Positions 1 through 10,589 of a stretch of 64,000 nucleotides of DNA are shown in pieces. Numbering within the stretch: position 1 is the stretch's first letter; every line of letters begins with the position of its first letter. The notes beneath the pieces are model-generated. The model searched no databases and was not told the origin of the DNA. It saw only the letters and a list, made by a program, of their open reading frames with translations. Origin of the DNA: Sympetrum striolatum (Eukaryota; Arthropoda; Insecta; Odonata; Libellulidae); the NCBI GenBank assembly GCA_947579665.1, contig OX388343.1:100817657-100881656 (forward strand), written 5' to 3'. Made by a program: the position numbers and the translations under genes.

Positions 1-396
1 ATAAAATATTCCAGATGCTGTGAAGCCTGATTTTGAAAGCTTCTTGAATGCTTGTGTGTTACCCGCAAATTGAAGGAAAAGTTTGAAGGTTATATATTCA
101 TTTGCGGTTTATGGTAGTGAAATATAACTGACCAAATTTAAGGAAAAGTTTCTTTTTCTGCCTTATTGCGATGGACATGATCCCATGCTACATTGAACCA
201 ATAATTATGGCAGTATTGTAGCAACTAAGTCAGCAAATAAGTGTTTAACAATGGCATTTGTTAATTAGGGAATGACACTCAAAAGTTACAATTGATAAGA
301 AACTTTGTGCTCATTCAATAAAATATGGTATTAATCACAATTGATGGTAAATTTAAAATTTATAGTATTTGCAACTTCTACTCTTTTCTATTGCAG
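1..396 (+). other. Intron upstream of collagen IV last exon
   Basis: AT-rich DNA with no coding exon that I can see. It ends in a pyrimidine-rich tract and TTGCAG at 391-396, a good splice acceptor directly before the collagen exon. I infer it is the last intron of that gene; the preceding exons lie outside the window to the left. Confidence 0.6.
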
Positions 397-729
397 AGCA
401 CTGATTCAGGAGCTGAAGGAAGTGGTCAATCTCTTGTATCTGCTGGATCTTGTCTGGAAGATTTCCGTGCTTCTCCTTTCATTGAGTGCCATGGCCTTGG
501 CCATAGCATTTACTTTGCCACTGCACATTCTTATTGGCTTGCAACAGTTGAGGAATCACAGATGTTCTCTAGACCTCCACAGCAAACTCTCAAAGCAGGA
601 GACTTGAGAACTCGCATCAGTCGTTGTGCAGTGTGCCTTAAACGACCGTGGAATTGGGGCGGAGGCATAAATATCGCTGAAGCTGGAGAGTACAGGAGAA
701 GGCCTGTGTACAGAGGTCAAAGTGGTTAG
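397..729 (+). CDS. Collagen type IV alpha-1-like chain, terminal exon (second half of NC1 domain)
   Basis: This exon encodes the last 110 residues of a basement-membrane collagen IV chain, a secreted extracellular-matrix protein whose NC1 domains pair chains into networks. It starts in phase 0 right after the acceptor at 391-396 and ends at TAG 727-729. Visible family motifs are [48 protein letters not shown] and CAVCLKR, the order found in the second C4 subdomain of NC1; the wording fits the alpha-1 type better than alpha-2. Two oddities stand out. The cysteine that normally follows the ECxG motif (as in GTCxYY) is missing: the text reads GHSIYF, giving four cysteines where five are expected. 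After CLKR, where most chains end within a few residues, a tail of about 27 residues rich in Gly and Arg follows. It could be a real divergent gene, a duplicate or a decaying copy. The family call is firm, the paralogue is not. Confidence 0.9.
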   Translation, partial: STDSGAEGSGQSLVSAGSCLEDFRASPFIECHGLGHSIYFATAHSYWLATVEESQMFSRPPQQTLKAGDLRTRISRCAVCLKRPWNWGGGINIAEAGEYRRRPVYRGQSG

Positions 730-2970
730 AGAAAACAAAGATCAAAGTCAACCTGACTCTAAGAGATTGAAAATTTTGCCTAAGCCAAATGATGCGAGAA
801 AAGATGTTCTGAATTGCTAAAGAATTATAGTTTTCTTCCAGAAATATCAGTACTGCACGAGGCTAAATATGTGTGGACACCATGAATTAAAAGTCCTTGA
901 AGATATCTTTGAAGTTATGGAAGTGAGTTTTATGTGAGATAATATATTTATGCTTAAAATATATTGCGTCGCTAAATATACCATTATTCCAGAGCTAATG
1001 ATTGAAAAATCATGGAATGAATTTAAGTTGAGTGAGTAGAATAACTTTTTTATCGCTGCCAAACACTAAACAAATGGTGGTACTGAAATTTAGGCAAATA
1101 CATTCTCTATTATGCTTTGCCAAAAAAGAAGCCATACTTCACTATTTTTCAAGAACCTTGTTATGTAAGTTAACATTATCAAATTAAGTGCATAGGCTGT
1201 TAGTGCATTTTTATGATCAAAGTTGTTTTTTTCCATCCATATTAACCTTGCAATGTAAGATTTGCTTAAAATTCTGGCTCATTTATTTACAGCTGCAAAT
1301 TTTTCAAAATTTATAACCTGACTCTAGCACTGTCTTAAAAAGTGAAATTCATTCTCAGTCTTTAGGGTATGTAATAATGTTAAACATTTTATTATTATAA
1401 TTGAATTCTAAGACTCAATTCTGAATATTTTAATCATGTTAATGTGATGAGTGTTTGGTGTTGATGCTTTCCACGTCTTTTGGTTCATATCAAACATTTT
1501 TACTGAGCTTCTGTAACTATGTAAAAATTTTTTTCTGCATTTTAAACCATTCACCTATTTTCTAAGCTTATGGTGCCAATAATTTGTGACTTTTTGTAAT
1601 TTTTAGTTTATAGGTATAATAAATTATAACCTTATTTAGCAGTTATTTGTGTTTAAGGGTTGAATTTTGAGAATAAGCTCCGTTATTTACTATAAGTAAA
1701 CTATCTACTTTTCAGAATTAGCATACACATTCATTTGAGGTAAAAAATCAGGAGATTGTTTTAAATTCCTTAAACATACTCTCCTGAAGATGAGTTTTAA
1801 ATACTTGTACATTTTACTTAAATAAACTGCTATTGAGTTTGCATATAATGGATAAATTGCCATAGAAGCATCTTTAATATGCTGTAATGAGTAATTTTAA
1901 CTTAATCTCTTTTTGGGAAATTTTAAGAGATAGCTTCCTTGTGCTATGGTGCTATTAGGTGTAAAATTTTAAATAAAGGTACTGTATATTCAAATTAAAG
2001 GTTGAGCCAAAGAAATAAAAGGTTTTATCAAGAGAAATTTAACCATCATTTTCAAGCAAATTCATCCTCATTAGCCAACTGCTAATAAGAAATTTATAAT
2101 TTCTACTGTTTGATAAAGAAGATGTCTATTTACTTTTTCACTTGCTGATTTTTCCTTAGTATGTAAGGAGAAATCTGCCTCGTATATCCCAGTTCCATGG
2201 TTCTCTAATTCTTATTGGCCATTGATTTAATGACATAAGTATGTACCTTTCCTTGGAGTACCTTTTATGTAAGCATGGTTTGTGAAGAGATTCTTTTTTT
2301 CATCCATAAAACTCAAGGTATGTTGTTCAATATCTGTTAAATCCGTAATTTTCTATGAATATTAATAATTTCATTTTTTAAATAATCTAGCATTTTTTGT
2401 TAATTTTAATGAATGATATGTTTCTAAAGAAAGAACTTAAGAAGAACTTACGTAGAGAGCTTTTTTATTCTTTACCCCATAATCCCTCTTGAAGCCTTTC
2501 TTTGGAAAGCTTTGCAGTATTGCATTACCAAAGTTCTGTAACCACTTCTTATTTGGAAAGGAAACGATCTATTATTTAAATAAAGAACAATCCACAGGTA
2601 TTTATTTCAACAAATTCCTGTGGAAAATAGTTTCATTGTTATTAATATAAATGGCCTTCCACAAAGTTAGGTCTAAACACATTGAGTTTTTATGATCTAT
2701 TAGTAATCCATTGAACTTGTGATTCATAATTCCTAGAATTTTTGATTTCTTCTGAAGTATGTTATTATAGTTCGGTAATTGCTACTTCACCTTACCAATG
2801 ATGGAACACAATGAACGATAGTTCTCATTACGACATGAAAGAGGAAAGGATTATAAAGAGGATTGTGGTTTAGAATTATACTGAGGACAAATGATGATTG
2901 AAAGTAAATTTTAACTTTGCCCATGAAAGTGTGCTTCTTAACCCAAAGTTATACAGAAGTGAGAAATAGT
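730..2970 (+). other. Probable 3' UTR and downstream flank of the collagen gene
   Basis: No coding region is visible. The stretch is AT-rich and carries several AATAAA poly(A) signal candidates on the plus strand at 1618-1623, 1821-1826, 1972-1977 and 2579-2584, so the collagen transcript may end at one of them. Which one is used cannot be told from sequence alone. Confidence 0.45.
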
Positions 2971-2974
2971 GACT

Positions 2975-3045
2975 TGTAGTGGGACTCGAACCCAGATCTC
3001 TCACTTTAGGGGCAGGTATTCTAACCTAAGAAAACCTAAAAGAAT
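2975..3045 (-). repeat. tRNA-derived SINE head (remnant)
   Basis: On the minus strand there is a clear RNA polymerase III B box, GGTTCGAGTCC, at 2992-2982. About 40 bases before it lies a D-arm-like segment (TTAGGTTAGAATACC). The arms do not close into a proper tRNA cloverleaf, so I read it as the tRNA-like head of a SINE and not as a working tRNA gene. Confidence 0.5.
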
Positions 3046-3060
3046 ACCCGCCCGAACACT

Positions 3061-5590
3061 TTCTCTGATTTAAGTGGTGCAGATGTGCCAGTCAAAGGTT
3101 CTGAATTGTTTAGTTTCATACAGATAAAAATACCATTAGGAACAAAGGGATTGAGAACCTTTATATAACATATCAGATGACCTAGAAGCTGACAAAGCCA
3201 CTTTTTAATATGGCGAATTGCTTGACAATGGGTAATTTTTACCTACTCTGAACTGCCTTAATTACTTATTTTCCAATCTTCAGAAATGCATATGGAACCG
3301 TGAGGAAAAAGAATACCGTTCGCTATAAAGAAAAAAAATTAAGAAAGGCGAAGTCATATCAAAAGGAAAATAATAGGGAGGTTTAGGCTGACAAGAGTGA
3401 AGAAACAAGCAATGGTGCTTCTTTTATTGGAGATTCAAAATAGTGAAGTGGCAACGTGGTTCTGGGACGGTCGGGGAGGTAAGGGTTCTTCGCAGTTCCC
3501 CCTCCCTCCCCTCTTAGCACCGGGTTATGCGTTTAGGTTTTCGCAGTGCAATCTAAAAATTCTTAAGAACGGTCCGCTAGATTCGCTACATCTCCTCATA
3601 GGTCCTCCAGGTCAACACTGCTTGTGGGTGAATGGGGTACCTCTGAGGGCGAACCCAAGACGGGAAGGGTGACCTTGACCACATTTTTGTCGATAAGGTA
3701 AGTTACAGAATTTGTCATTCGATTGCAGTTGAATGGAGGGAGTGTGACGCTCACAATCCCCTTGAAAGGTATGTCTAGGCTGGAATTAGGAGCATAAGAT
3801 ACCCGTTTTCTATACTTATTATCCTTTGCTCTTACTCTCAATACATGGCCGCATGGTGTTCTAGTCTGTCCTACAGTGGAAATGGGAATAGAAAATTTCC
3901 ACAGTACGTAGTACGCTCCTGTTTTCGCAATTCTCTTTCGTAATTGAATTCAATGGTTGTTTCACTAAGTGTCTACTGGAAGGATTACTCATTCAGAACA
4001 ATCTGTCGCAGATCAGCAGACCTCTTTGACCACCTGTCTTCCGTACTTAAATTTAAAATCCTCCCAATTTCCCAATTCTCACGGTTAGCAGTTGAGTTTT
4101 ACTTTATCGAGTTGAGACATTTCAATTAGCATGCGCTGCGTTTTGCCCAAATATTCGAAGTTGGTGTTATTGACCTCAAAATGTTTTGGAATGCATCTAC
4201 TGCGAATATTTAAATGCGACAGCTCTGCTCTGAGGCTCTTTCTTCAAGCCAGGCATATTCGTTATCTCTCATTCTTTGTACTTCATGTCATAACTTCCAC
4301 AGCAAATAGAATTTTTATACAAGTTAAGTCAATGTCGCGGCAGCCGAGCTCCAGTCCTTTTCGTGTATTAGTCAGATGCCTTCCTCCATACGCTAGACCG
4401 CAAAAATTCTTTTCATTTGAACCGACGGAAAATGAGACATCGCAGTGTGAGTTTGAGTCTACATTGACGAGCCAATGTATACGAGAATAGGCTGACTGCA
4501 GACATAGAAACATGGCATTGGTGAATAGTTTTTGCATGCGAATCTGCAAGTCGCTTACGCTGATCAAGTCCGCACGCTAAAAACAAAATTTCGGCAAGTC
4601 TATTTCTATGCAGCTCAGTGTGCGCCAGCGTTCCTTAGTTTATTTCACAAATTTTTCTAATTTATTCATCATGGACGGAAAAAACCAAGATAATAGGAAA
4701 TACAACACTAGTGAATATAAGACATTCTATTTCTTTGCACATACCGTTCCTTCAAGAATGATACGATACTCGGCCTCTCTAAATGGAGACTAGGGATTGA
4801 AGTTGATATGATCGCGCATTTCAATGCCTGATTGAGGTATACAGAAAGTTAATTAATTTCCTTGTTAAACATATTTATTCGTTGTTTCTTATCACACATT
4901 ACGGTGCCTCGAGGATATACTATCCCGACTGCTCATAAAATCAAGACCTAAGTAACTTATTTCTTGTAATATTTCTTTCATCGATAAGAATATGTTACGA
5001 GATAGAATGACTTAAAACTTATTTCAAACATGTCATTGATTAAAATCGTTTTCACTATATTTACCGCATATCTCCGTAACCTTCTTTTCCATTGATTTGA
5101 AAATAGTAGATACACGCCGACATGTCGTGAGCGACTTTCAGCATCCCATTCTCGTAAAAGAATCAGTATACAAGAAATGTGATCAAATGTTTAATTAATC
5201 TGTGATGAACTAAACTTAAAATTACATCACAGACTTTTATTCTCCCTTTGCTCTCTTCCCTTCCTCTCATCTACCTAAAGAAGTTTCCGTGCTATCAACT
5301 AACGATATTGGAATATAAACAAGACTTCCCATTTAAATATTCAACATTTTAGGTTGAAATTAATATACAACATATAATGAGTCCTATTTCTCGAATTCTA
5401 TCAATTTCTAACGAAAATAAACAACTATAGAATCACGTAACGTATCCGAAATTCTGCGATCCTATTAATGAATTCCTCTCTCTTTAGCCGTATGAATCGG
5501 AGGTAAGTGTCTCAATTGGCTATTTGGACATCCGACAAAATGAGAAGACATATCATTCGAAATAAGCCAAAGGCTAATTGCATGTGGATT
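3061..5590. other. Non-coding stretch, no recognised gene
   Basis: Open frames of 60-119 codons occur on both strands (for example 3397-3672 and 4131-4490 plus, 4283-4567 minus). They overlap each other, show no family motif, and several differ sharply in composition from known proteins. About 3.4-4.6 kb is less AT-rich than its surroundings and may be an old transposon, but I see no termini or domains. Nothing else is supported. Confidence 0.5.
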
Positions 5591-5640
5591 AGTGGCGCAG
5601 CCAGGATTTACCAATGGGGGGTCCAATGCTGAGGAAACTA
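5591..5640 (+). repeat. DNA-transposon-like terminus (GTGGCGCAGC type)
   Basis: The segment begins AGTGGCGCAGCCAGG and runs into a GGGGGG stretch. This looks like the end sequence of dispersed DNA transposons that are common in invertebrate genomes. A matching end in the opposite orientation lies at 10571-10584. The superfamily cannot be fixed from this piece. Confidence 0.4.
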
Positions 5641-5649
5641 AAAAAATGC

Positions 5650-7370
5650 CTACTTTACAGGGGATAGTATATTCATGCCCGCTACTTACTACAATATATG
5701 TCAATTCTTTCAAAAACTAAATGCATTGAACACTAGAGGAGTTTAACGCTTATGTGGTCAACTTATTACACTTTGCAAGATAGTAGTTTACATAAACGAA
5801 AAATTGGAAACTTATCATTGGTGTTTTTGGATTTCTGGTTTGGATACGTCCAACATCTATTAAAAACTAATATTTTTCTATGCTGAAGTTTTTAGTGTTG
5901 TAGATATAAACTTTCCGAGTCTTCGAGATTTCTTTCTTCCAAGAGGTTGCAAAGCGTGGGAAGGAACAAAATAGTTATGGTTATTTGGCAAGCGATATAA
6001 AACGTAACATCCACTCATTAGTTCCCCCACATCTGCGCGCCCATGCTTATTTGAATATCTTTCGTTATTTGACTATATCATCAGCAGATTTTAGAATTTA
6101 ATTGAAATATCGTCTGCCAAGAAAACGCCATCAATGTATAAAAATATGATATGAAGTATATATATAGCTTATTGCACAAGGTTTGTATAAGAAACAAAGA
6201 ATCATTTATATCAGATGAAATTTTCTGTCAGGCTTACAATTACTTACTTGCAGAATTAAAGTCACATACCAAGGTGAAAAAAATAAAGACGTCAACTTAC
6301 AATTATTTAGACTAATTGTAAGTAATAGGTGGTTAAACCAGCAGAGAGCTGATGCAAACCCTCTAACGCACTGAGTGCTCAAAGAAAACGAAAATTTTCC
6401 ATGAACTGAAATTTTGAATGGGCATTGCATGACCACGCGGTTAACAGGATAAGTTATGAGATTCGTGGGATTGAGAAAAACTGGCTGCATCAAAAAGGAA
6501 GGTAGAGAATTTAAGCCACAGTTTTAACAGTTTATCAAATTTTATTCAAGTCATCAAGTCACAGTTCCGATAAATATGTGCGTAACTTACGCGCACAATA
6601 CCTTTCAGCTGACTGATTTGCTCCCAAAATGGTATCTTATTAATAATATCATAGCAAATAAATTTTTACTGATATCTTTTATTCCTCCAATACTTTTTCA
6701 AATTTCTACGGAAATTCGGTTATCGAATAATTTTCGTAAATATACATGAAATTAACTGGCAATCATAAGATCAGTATATACCGAGTACCGATCAGTATCT
6801 ATCATACCGAGTAATGAAGAGTCTACTGTATAGACTTTTAATCGTCCAGAATGCTTAATAAAGGAACAAGTAGCTTTGCAATTGTCGGTAAATTCGTCTT
6901 GAGATGTTCCCTCTGATAACAGCCCTAAAATAAGAAATTCCTAATTTATGCATCTAATATTGGTTATTTCACAAAAAAACACATAGCCATTTACTTACGT
7001 TTTTTTTCGATAGAGGCTTTGAGATATTAGCGGACTGTGAAAAGAATTTTCGGATATCCATCTGTAACTTATGAAATCCAAACTAAACTCTCCTTCGAAC
7101 TGTCCATTGTGAATTTCTCAAAAGCACTACTCACGAGCCTACCTTTGCATTCACACCCTCAAAACATTCACATGCCAAAGATCTAACTGAGCGTTTTATC
7201 AATCTGTTTGTCTCTCAAACGTAATCTTAATCTCTGTTTTCAGGTTGCAAGTTCGAATTACTTCCCAAAGGCTCCCTTGTATTTTGGGAGGAGTAAACAA
7301 ATCAGCACTTTCGAATTTTTCTCATGAGAATCTTATCTTATGGTGTGAGTTTTCTAACTAAAGGATAGGC
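5650..7370. other. AT-rich non-coding stretch
   Basis: I see no gene, RNA or convincing repeat here. The open frame at 6206-6493 minus has no recognisable motif and is probably chance. Confidence 0.5.
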
Positions 7371-7660
7371 TTAACCCTTGTGTAGGCACCCAACTTTACC
7401 TACGTTGTTGGGCACCCGGGGTACCCGGGTGCCCACCTCTTTAGATCTCATTTTTGAACACATTTGTAAAGGAATTCGTTCTCTGAACATTTTATTTAAT
7501 AAATATATATTTTATGAAGGTATGAAAGTCATTTTTATATCATTTGACCGGTTAGAACTTCTACAATTAACAAAATAAGACAGGTATGTTTATTCTTCGG
7601 TTCTTGACGCCTGAATTCCTTTTTTGTTTTCATTAAAAATTCAAATTTGAAGTATTGTAA

Positions 7661-8139
7661 AATTTAAAGTAGAAATGGCACAAAAAACAAGTGACATCAA
7701 CGTTTAGTACGTTCTATTGCGCGTGTAACCATATAAGCTAATCATTTCTGTTTTCATAACATTTGGTATTTATCATAGATGGAACGGAAAAGTGCCCATT
7801 TTTACGAGCTGTTTCACGGAGTGCTCTTTTTGAACGTTTGTTCCTCAAAAACTGTTTCTTTAACCACAGAGATATTTTGATAGAATATTAATACGGGTAT
7901 TAGTAATTAAAATACAATGTTTCAGAATATTTGTATGAAACAATAAAAAGTTGTTGTCGATTTTGTAAAACAACTTTTTCTCGGAAGTGGATAGCCGTAG
8001 AAATACATAATTGGGTTAGTTAGAAAGATTTCGAAATGAATTTTCACGGTAAATAATTATTTTTCACAACAAATTAGCGGATTTTTTTATACGAATTTAT
8101 ATTTAACGCCGGGATTCGCATTGTGCAGCAGTGTTGCCG
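7661..8139 (+). repeat. Left arm of long inner inverted repeat of the piggyBac element
   Basis: About 479 bp that reappear as the reverse complement at 9369-9850. By eye most of the length is nearly identical, with only scattered single-base changes. It is non-coding. The arms flank the transposase remnant, so a single strand could fold into a long hairpin with the transposase in the loop. Confidence 0.85.
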
Positions 8140-8458
8140 AATTATTGGTCTTGCATCTCGTGCTTTTGTACACTCCGTCCCTCAGAGGGGCTTTCTTTCT
8201 ATCGCCATGGTCTGCGAAGCTACGCCTAATCACATCAATTACGTTTCGTATTTTCCTTATTATCTTATCTTATTGATCATCTTTCTTACCCTTATGTTTC
8301 GTAGAAACTGAATATATGTGCTTCAGTGCTACTCCTGGCTTTCTTCTGGTATTTACATTACTGAGAGAGCCGAACGCTTCACAGGTTTATGTAGAATACA
8401 TAAAACATAGTGTCACTTTCTTTTTTTCTTAGAATTTTTACGTGCAAAGGCTATTTGA

Positions 8459-9070
8459 AGAACAATAATAAATTTCCACCAAAGAGTAATTATTTCCTCT
8501 TATGTCCCAAAGAAGGGGAAAGCAGTTATTTTAATTTCAACGATGCATTCTGATATAAATATTTATGAAAGTGGTAAGAAGAAGCCCCATATAATTTTGT
8601 ATTACAGTAAGTTTAAATCTGGAGGTGATACAATGGACCAGATGATTATTAGGTATACAACAAAATGCCGCACTTTGAGATGGCCGCTAGCTATGTTTTT
8701 CAATATAATCGACGTAGCTACTTTTGCATCCTATCGGATATACTATGAAAACAACGAAATGCTGACGTCAAAAACCAACCAACGACGTAGATTTATGCGA
8801 AAATTAAGTGAAGAACTGGCGAAGCCAGTAATTTAGCAAAGATCGCAAAATTTGCAAGTTATGCGCAATATTACAACAAAGATAGCGATTGAAAGTGTTA
8901 TCAGGCAGCCAGTTATTGCGGAGGATTCTACTCTTGGTGCATCTACATCGGACAGCTCCGGGAGAAAGAACATCAATGGGAGCTGTCACCTGTGCTATAA
9001 GCAATTGATAAGAAGGAGAAGAAAAACTAGAAAAGTGTGCGATGTATGTCAAAAACTTGTCTGTAATTAA
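8459..9070 (+). pseudogene. piggyBac transposase, C-terminal fragment with in-frame stop
   Basis: Reading begins after a TGA at 8456. The fragment carries the typical C-terminal transposase order: SSYVPKKGKAVILISTMHSD, then KPHIILYYSK, GGDTMDQM, RTLRWPLAMFFNIID, and finally a cysteine-rich end with CHLC and CDVC pairs (about 8980-9067). The GGDTMDQM segment corresponds to the region holding the third catalytic aspartate of the DDD transposases. Roughly the first two thirds, with the other two catalytic aspartates, are missing. A TAG at 8834-8836 breaks the frame between the catalytic part and the zinc-binding tail, and a TAA at 9068-9070 falls just before the histidine codon that usually completes the cysteine motif. 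It is not functional. Confidence 0.88.
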
Positions 9071-9368
9071 CATTCGAAAACGTATGTCAAATCTAACGAT
9101 TGATGTGAATAAAAATTCTCCGTGAAAATTATCATCGATGTACATATTATGCAGCATTTATTGCCCAATAGAAGCTAACGAAAAACAAACACCTTCAGTA
9201 CAGCAATATTACTAAAGCTTAACTTAAGGCGCTCGGGTAAATTTGAGGTGTTATATAGTACTTCAAATTTGATTTTTTCAGATAAAACGATATTATCGTA
9301 GCTGAAAAATGAGACAAAGAAAGAGCAGGGCGAGATAGGGAGGTTAGGAACTCCCGAAGACATCAACA

Positions 9369-9850
9369 CGGCAACACTGCTCAACAGTTGCAAATCTCGG
9401 CGTTAAATATTAATTCGTATAAAAAAATCCGCTAACTTGTTGTCAAAAATAATTATTTACCGTGAATACTCATTTTGAAATCTTTCTAACTAACCCAATT
9501 ATGTATTTCTACGGCTATCCACTTCCGAGAAAAAGTTGTTTTACAAAATCGACAACAACTTTTTATTGTTTCATACAAATATTCTGAAACTTTGTATTTT
9601 AATTACTAATACCCGTATTAATATTCTATCAAAATATCTCTGTGATTAAAGAAACAGTTTTTGAGGAACAAACGTTCAAAAAGAGCACTCCGTGAAACAG
9701 CTCGTAAAAATGGGCACTTTTCCGTTCCATCTATGATAAATACCAAATGTTATGAAAACAGAAATGATTAGCTTATATGGTTACACGTGTAATAGAACGT
9801 ATTAAACGTTGATGTTACTTGTTTTTTTGTGCAATTTCTACTTAAACTTT
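9369..9850 (-). repeat. Right arm of long inner inverted repeat of the piggyBac element
   Basis: Reverse complement of 7661-8139. The inner end shares GCAGTGTTGCCG with the left arm, and matching continues outward to about 9850, where similarity drops to the weaker level of the outer ends. Confidence 0.85.
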
Positions 9851-10429
9851 TATACGACTCCAAAGTTGAGCCTCTGTAACAAAAAAGCCGTTATTTCGCG
9901 TGACTGACGCTGGCCGTTTTACGGAAGTAAGAAACGTACCTTTCTATGTTTATTCATAATAAAAGTTCTAACCGTGCAATTCGTATAAAATTGGCTTTAA
10001 TATCTTCAGAAAATGTCTATTTATTGAATAAAGTTTTCAAGGAACGAATTCCAACGCATATGTGTCAGAAAATGAGAAGGACATTTCAGGTGGGTACCCG
10101 GGTACCCTGGGTGCCCCCAGGACGTATGTGAACTTTTAATGCTTTTATTTAAGCATTAAATATAGTTAACGTATTTATAATAGTAGTATTTACTATTTAT
10201 TTCTTTATAATCAACGTACAAGGAAAAATATACCTTAGTGGGTACCCGGGTGCCTACACAAGGGTTAAGAAATGCACGCGTTGAACATTGTGCGCGAAAC
10301 ACTAGTATCATAGCGTCCCATTGATATCGATGTCGGCTCGCTACCGAAAACATCACCTTAGCTTAAATCGGAGCCATATTTACGGGCACGCGAAGCTTTC
10401 GCTGAATTTATCAAGCAAACACATGACAA

Positions 10430-10584
10430 GCAGTGTATCTATAAGACTTTCGTGATAACCCTCCCCTCAGCGTGGGGGGGGGGGGGGTTTGTACTCTTCA
10501 GCATAAATAAAAGTACAGAGCTAGTCATAGGACTTGACTCTCGGGGGGGGGATTGAACCCCTAAAACCCCCTCGCTGCGCCACT
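10430..10584 (-). repeat. DNA-transposon-like terminus with G-runs
   Basis: Read on the minus strand from 10584, it begins GTGGCGCAGCGAGG, matching the end at 5591. It contains two homopolymer runs on the plus strand: nine G at 10543-10551 and fourteen G at 10474-10487. It could be the other end of one element enclosing the piggyBac insertion, or an unrelated copy. Confidence 0.4.
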
Positions 10585-10589
10585 GACGT

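Larger units (their letters stand above)
7375..10264 (+). mobile_element. piggyBac-family DNA transposon, non-autonomous
   Basis: The element is bounded by TTAA on both sides (7371-7374 and 10265-10268), the diagnostic piggyBac target duplication. Its 17-bp terminal inverted repeats, CCCTTGTGTAGGCACCC, match exactly (7375-7391 and the complement at 10248-10264). Near-matching GC-rich subterminal repeats built on GGGTACCCGGGT follow inside (about 7410-7433 left, 10090-10117 right). The next 130 or so bases of each end are also inverted copies of each other but visibly diverged. Further in are two long arms that match far better. The interior has a transposase remnant with a stop codon. Length (2.89 kb) is normal for the family. 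Being unable to make full transposase, it could only move if helped by another copy. Confidence 0.9.

Noticed and set aside
325..396. Upstream extension of the collagen frame to an ATG at 325
   Set aside because: The acceptor at 391-396 and the loss of collagen similarity before 397 show that this part is intron.
3397..3672. 91-codon open frame on plus in a more GC-rich patch
   Set aside because: No family motif and an overlapping opposite-strand frame; probably chance or old repeat.
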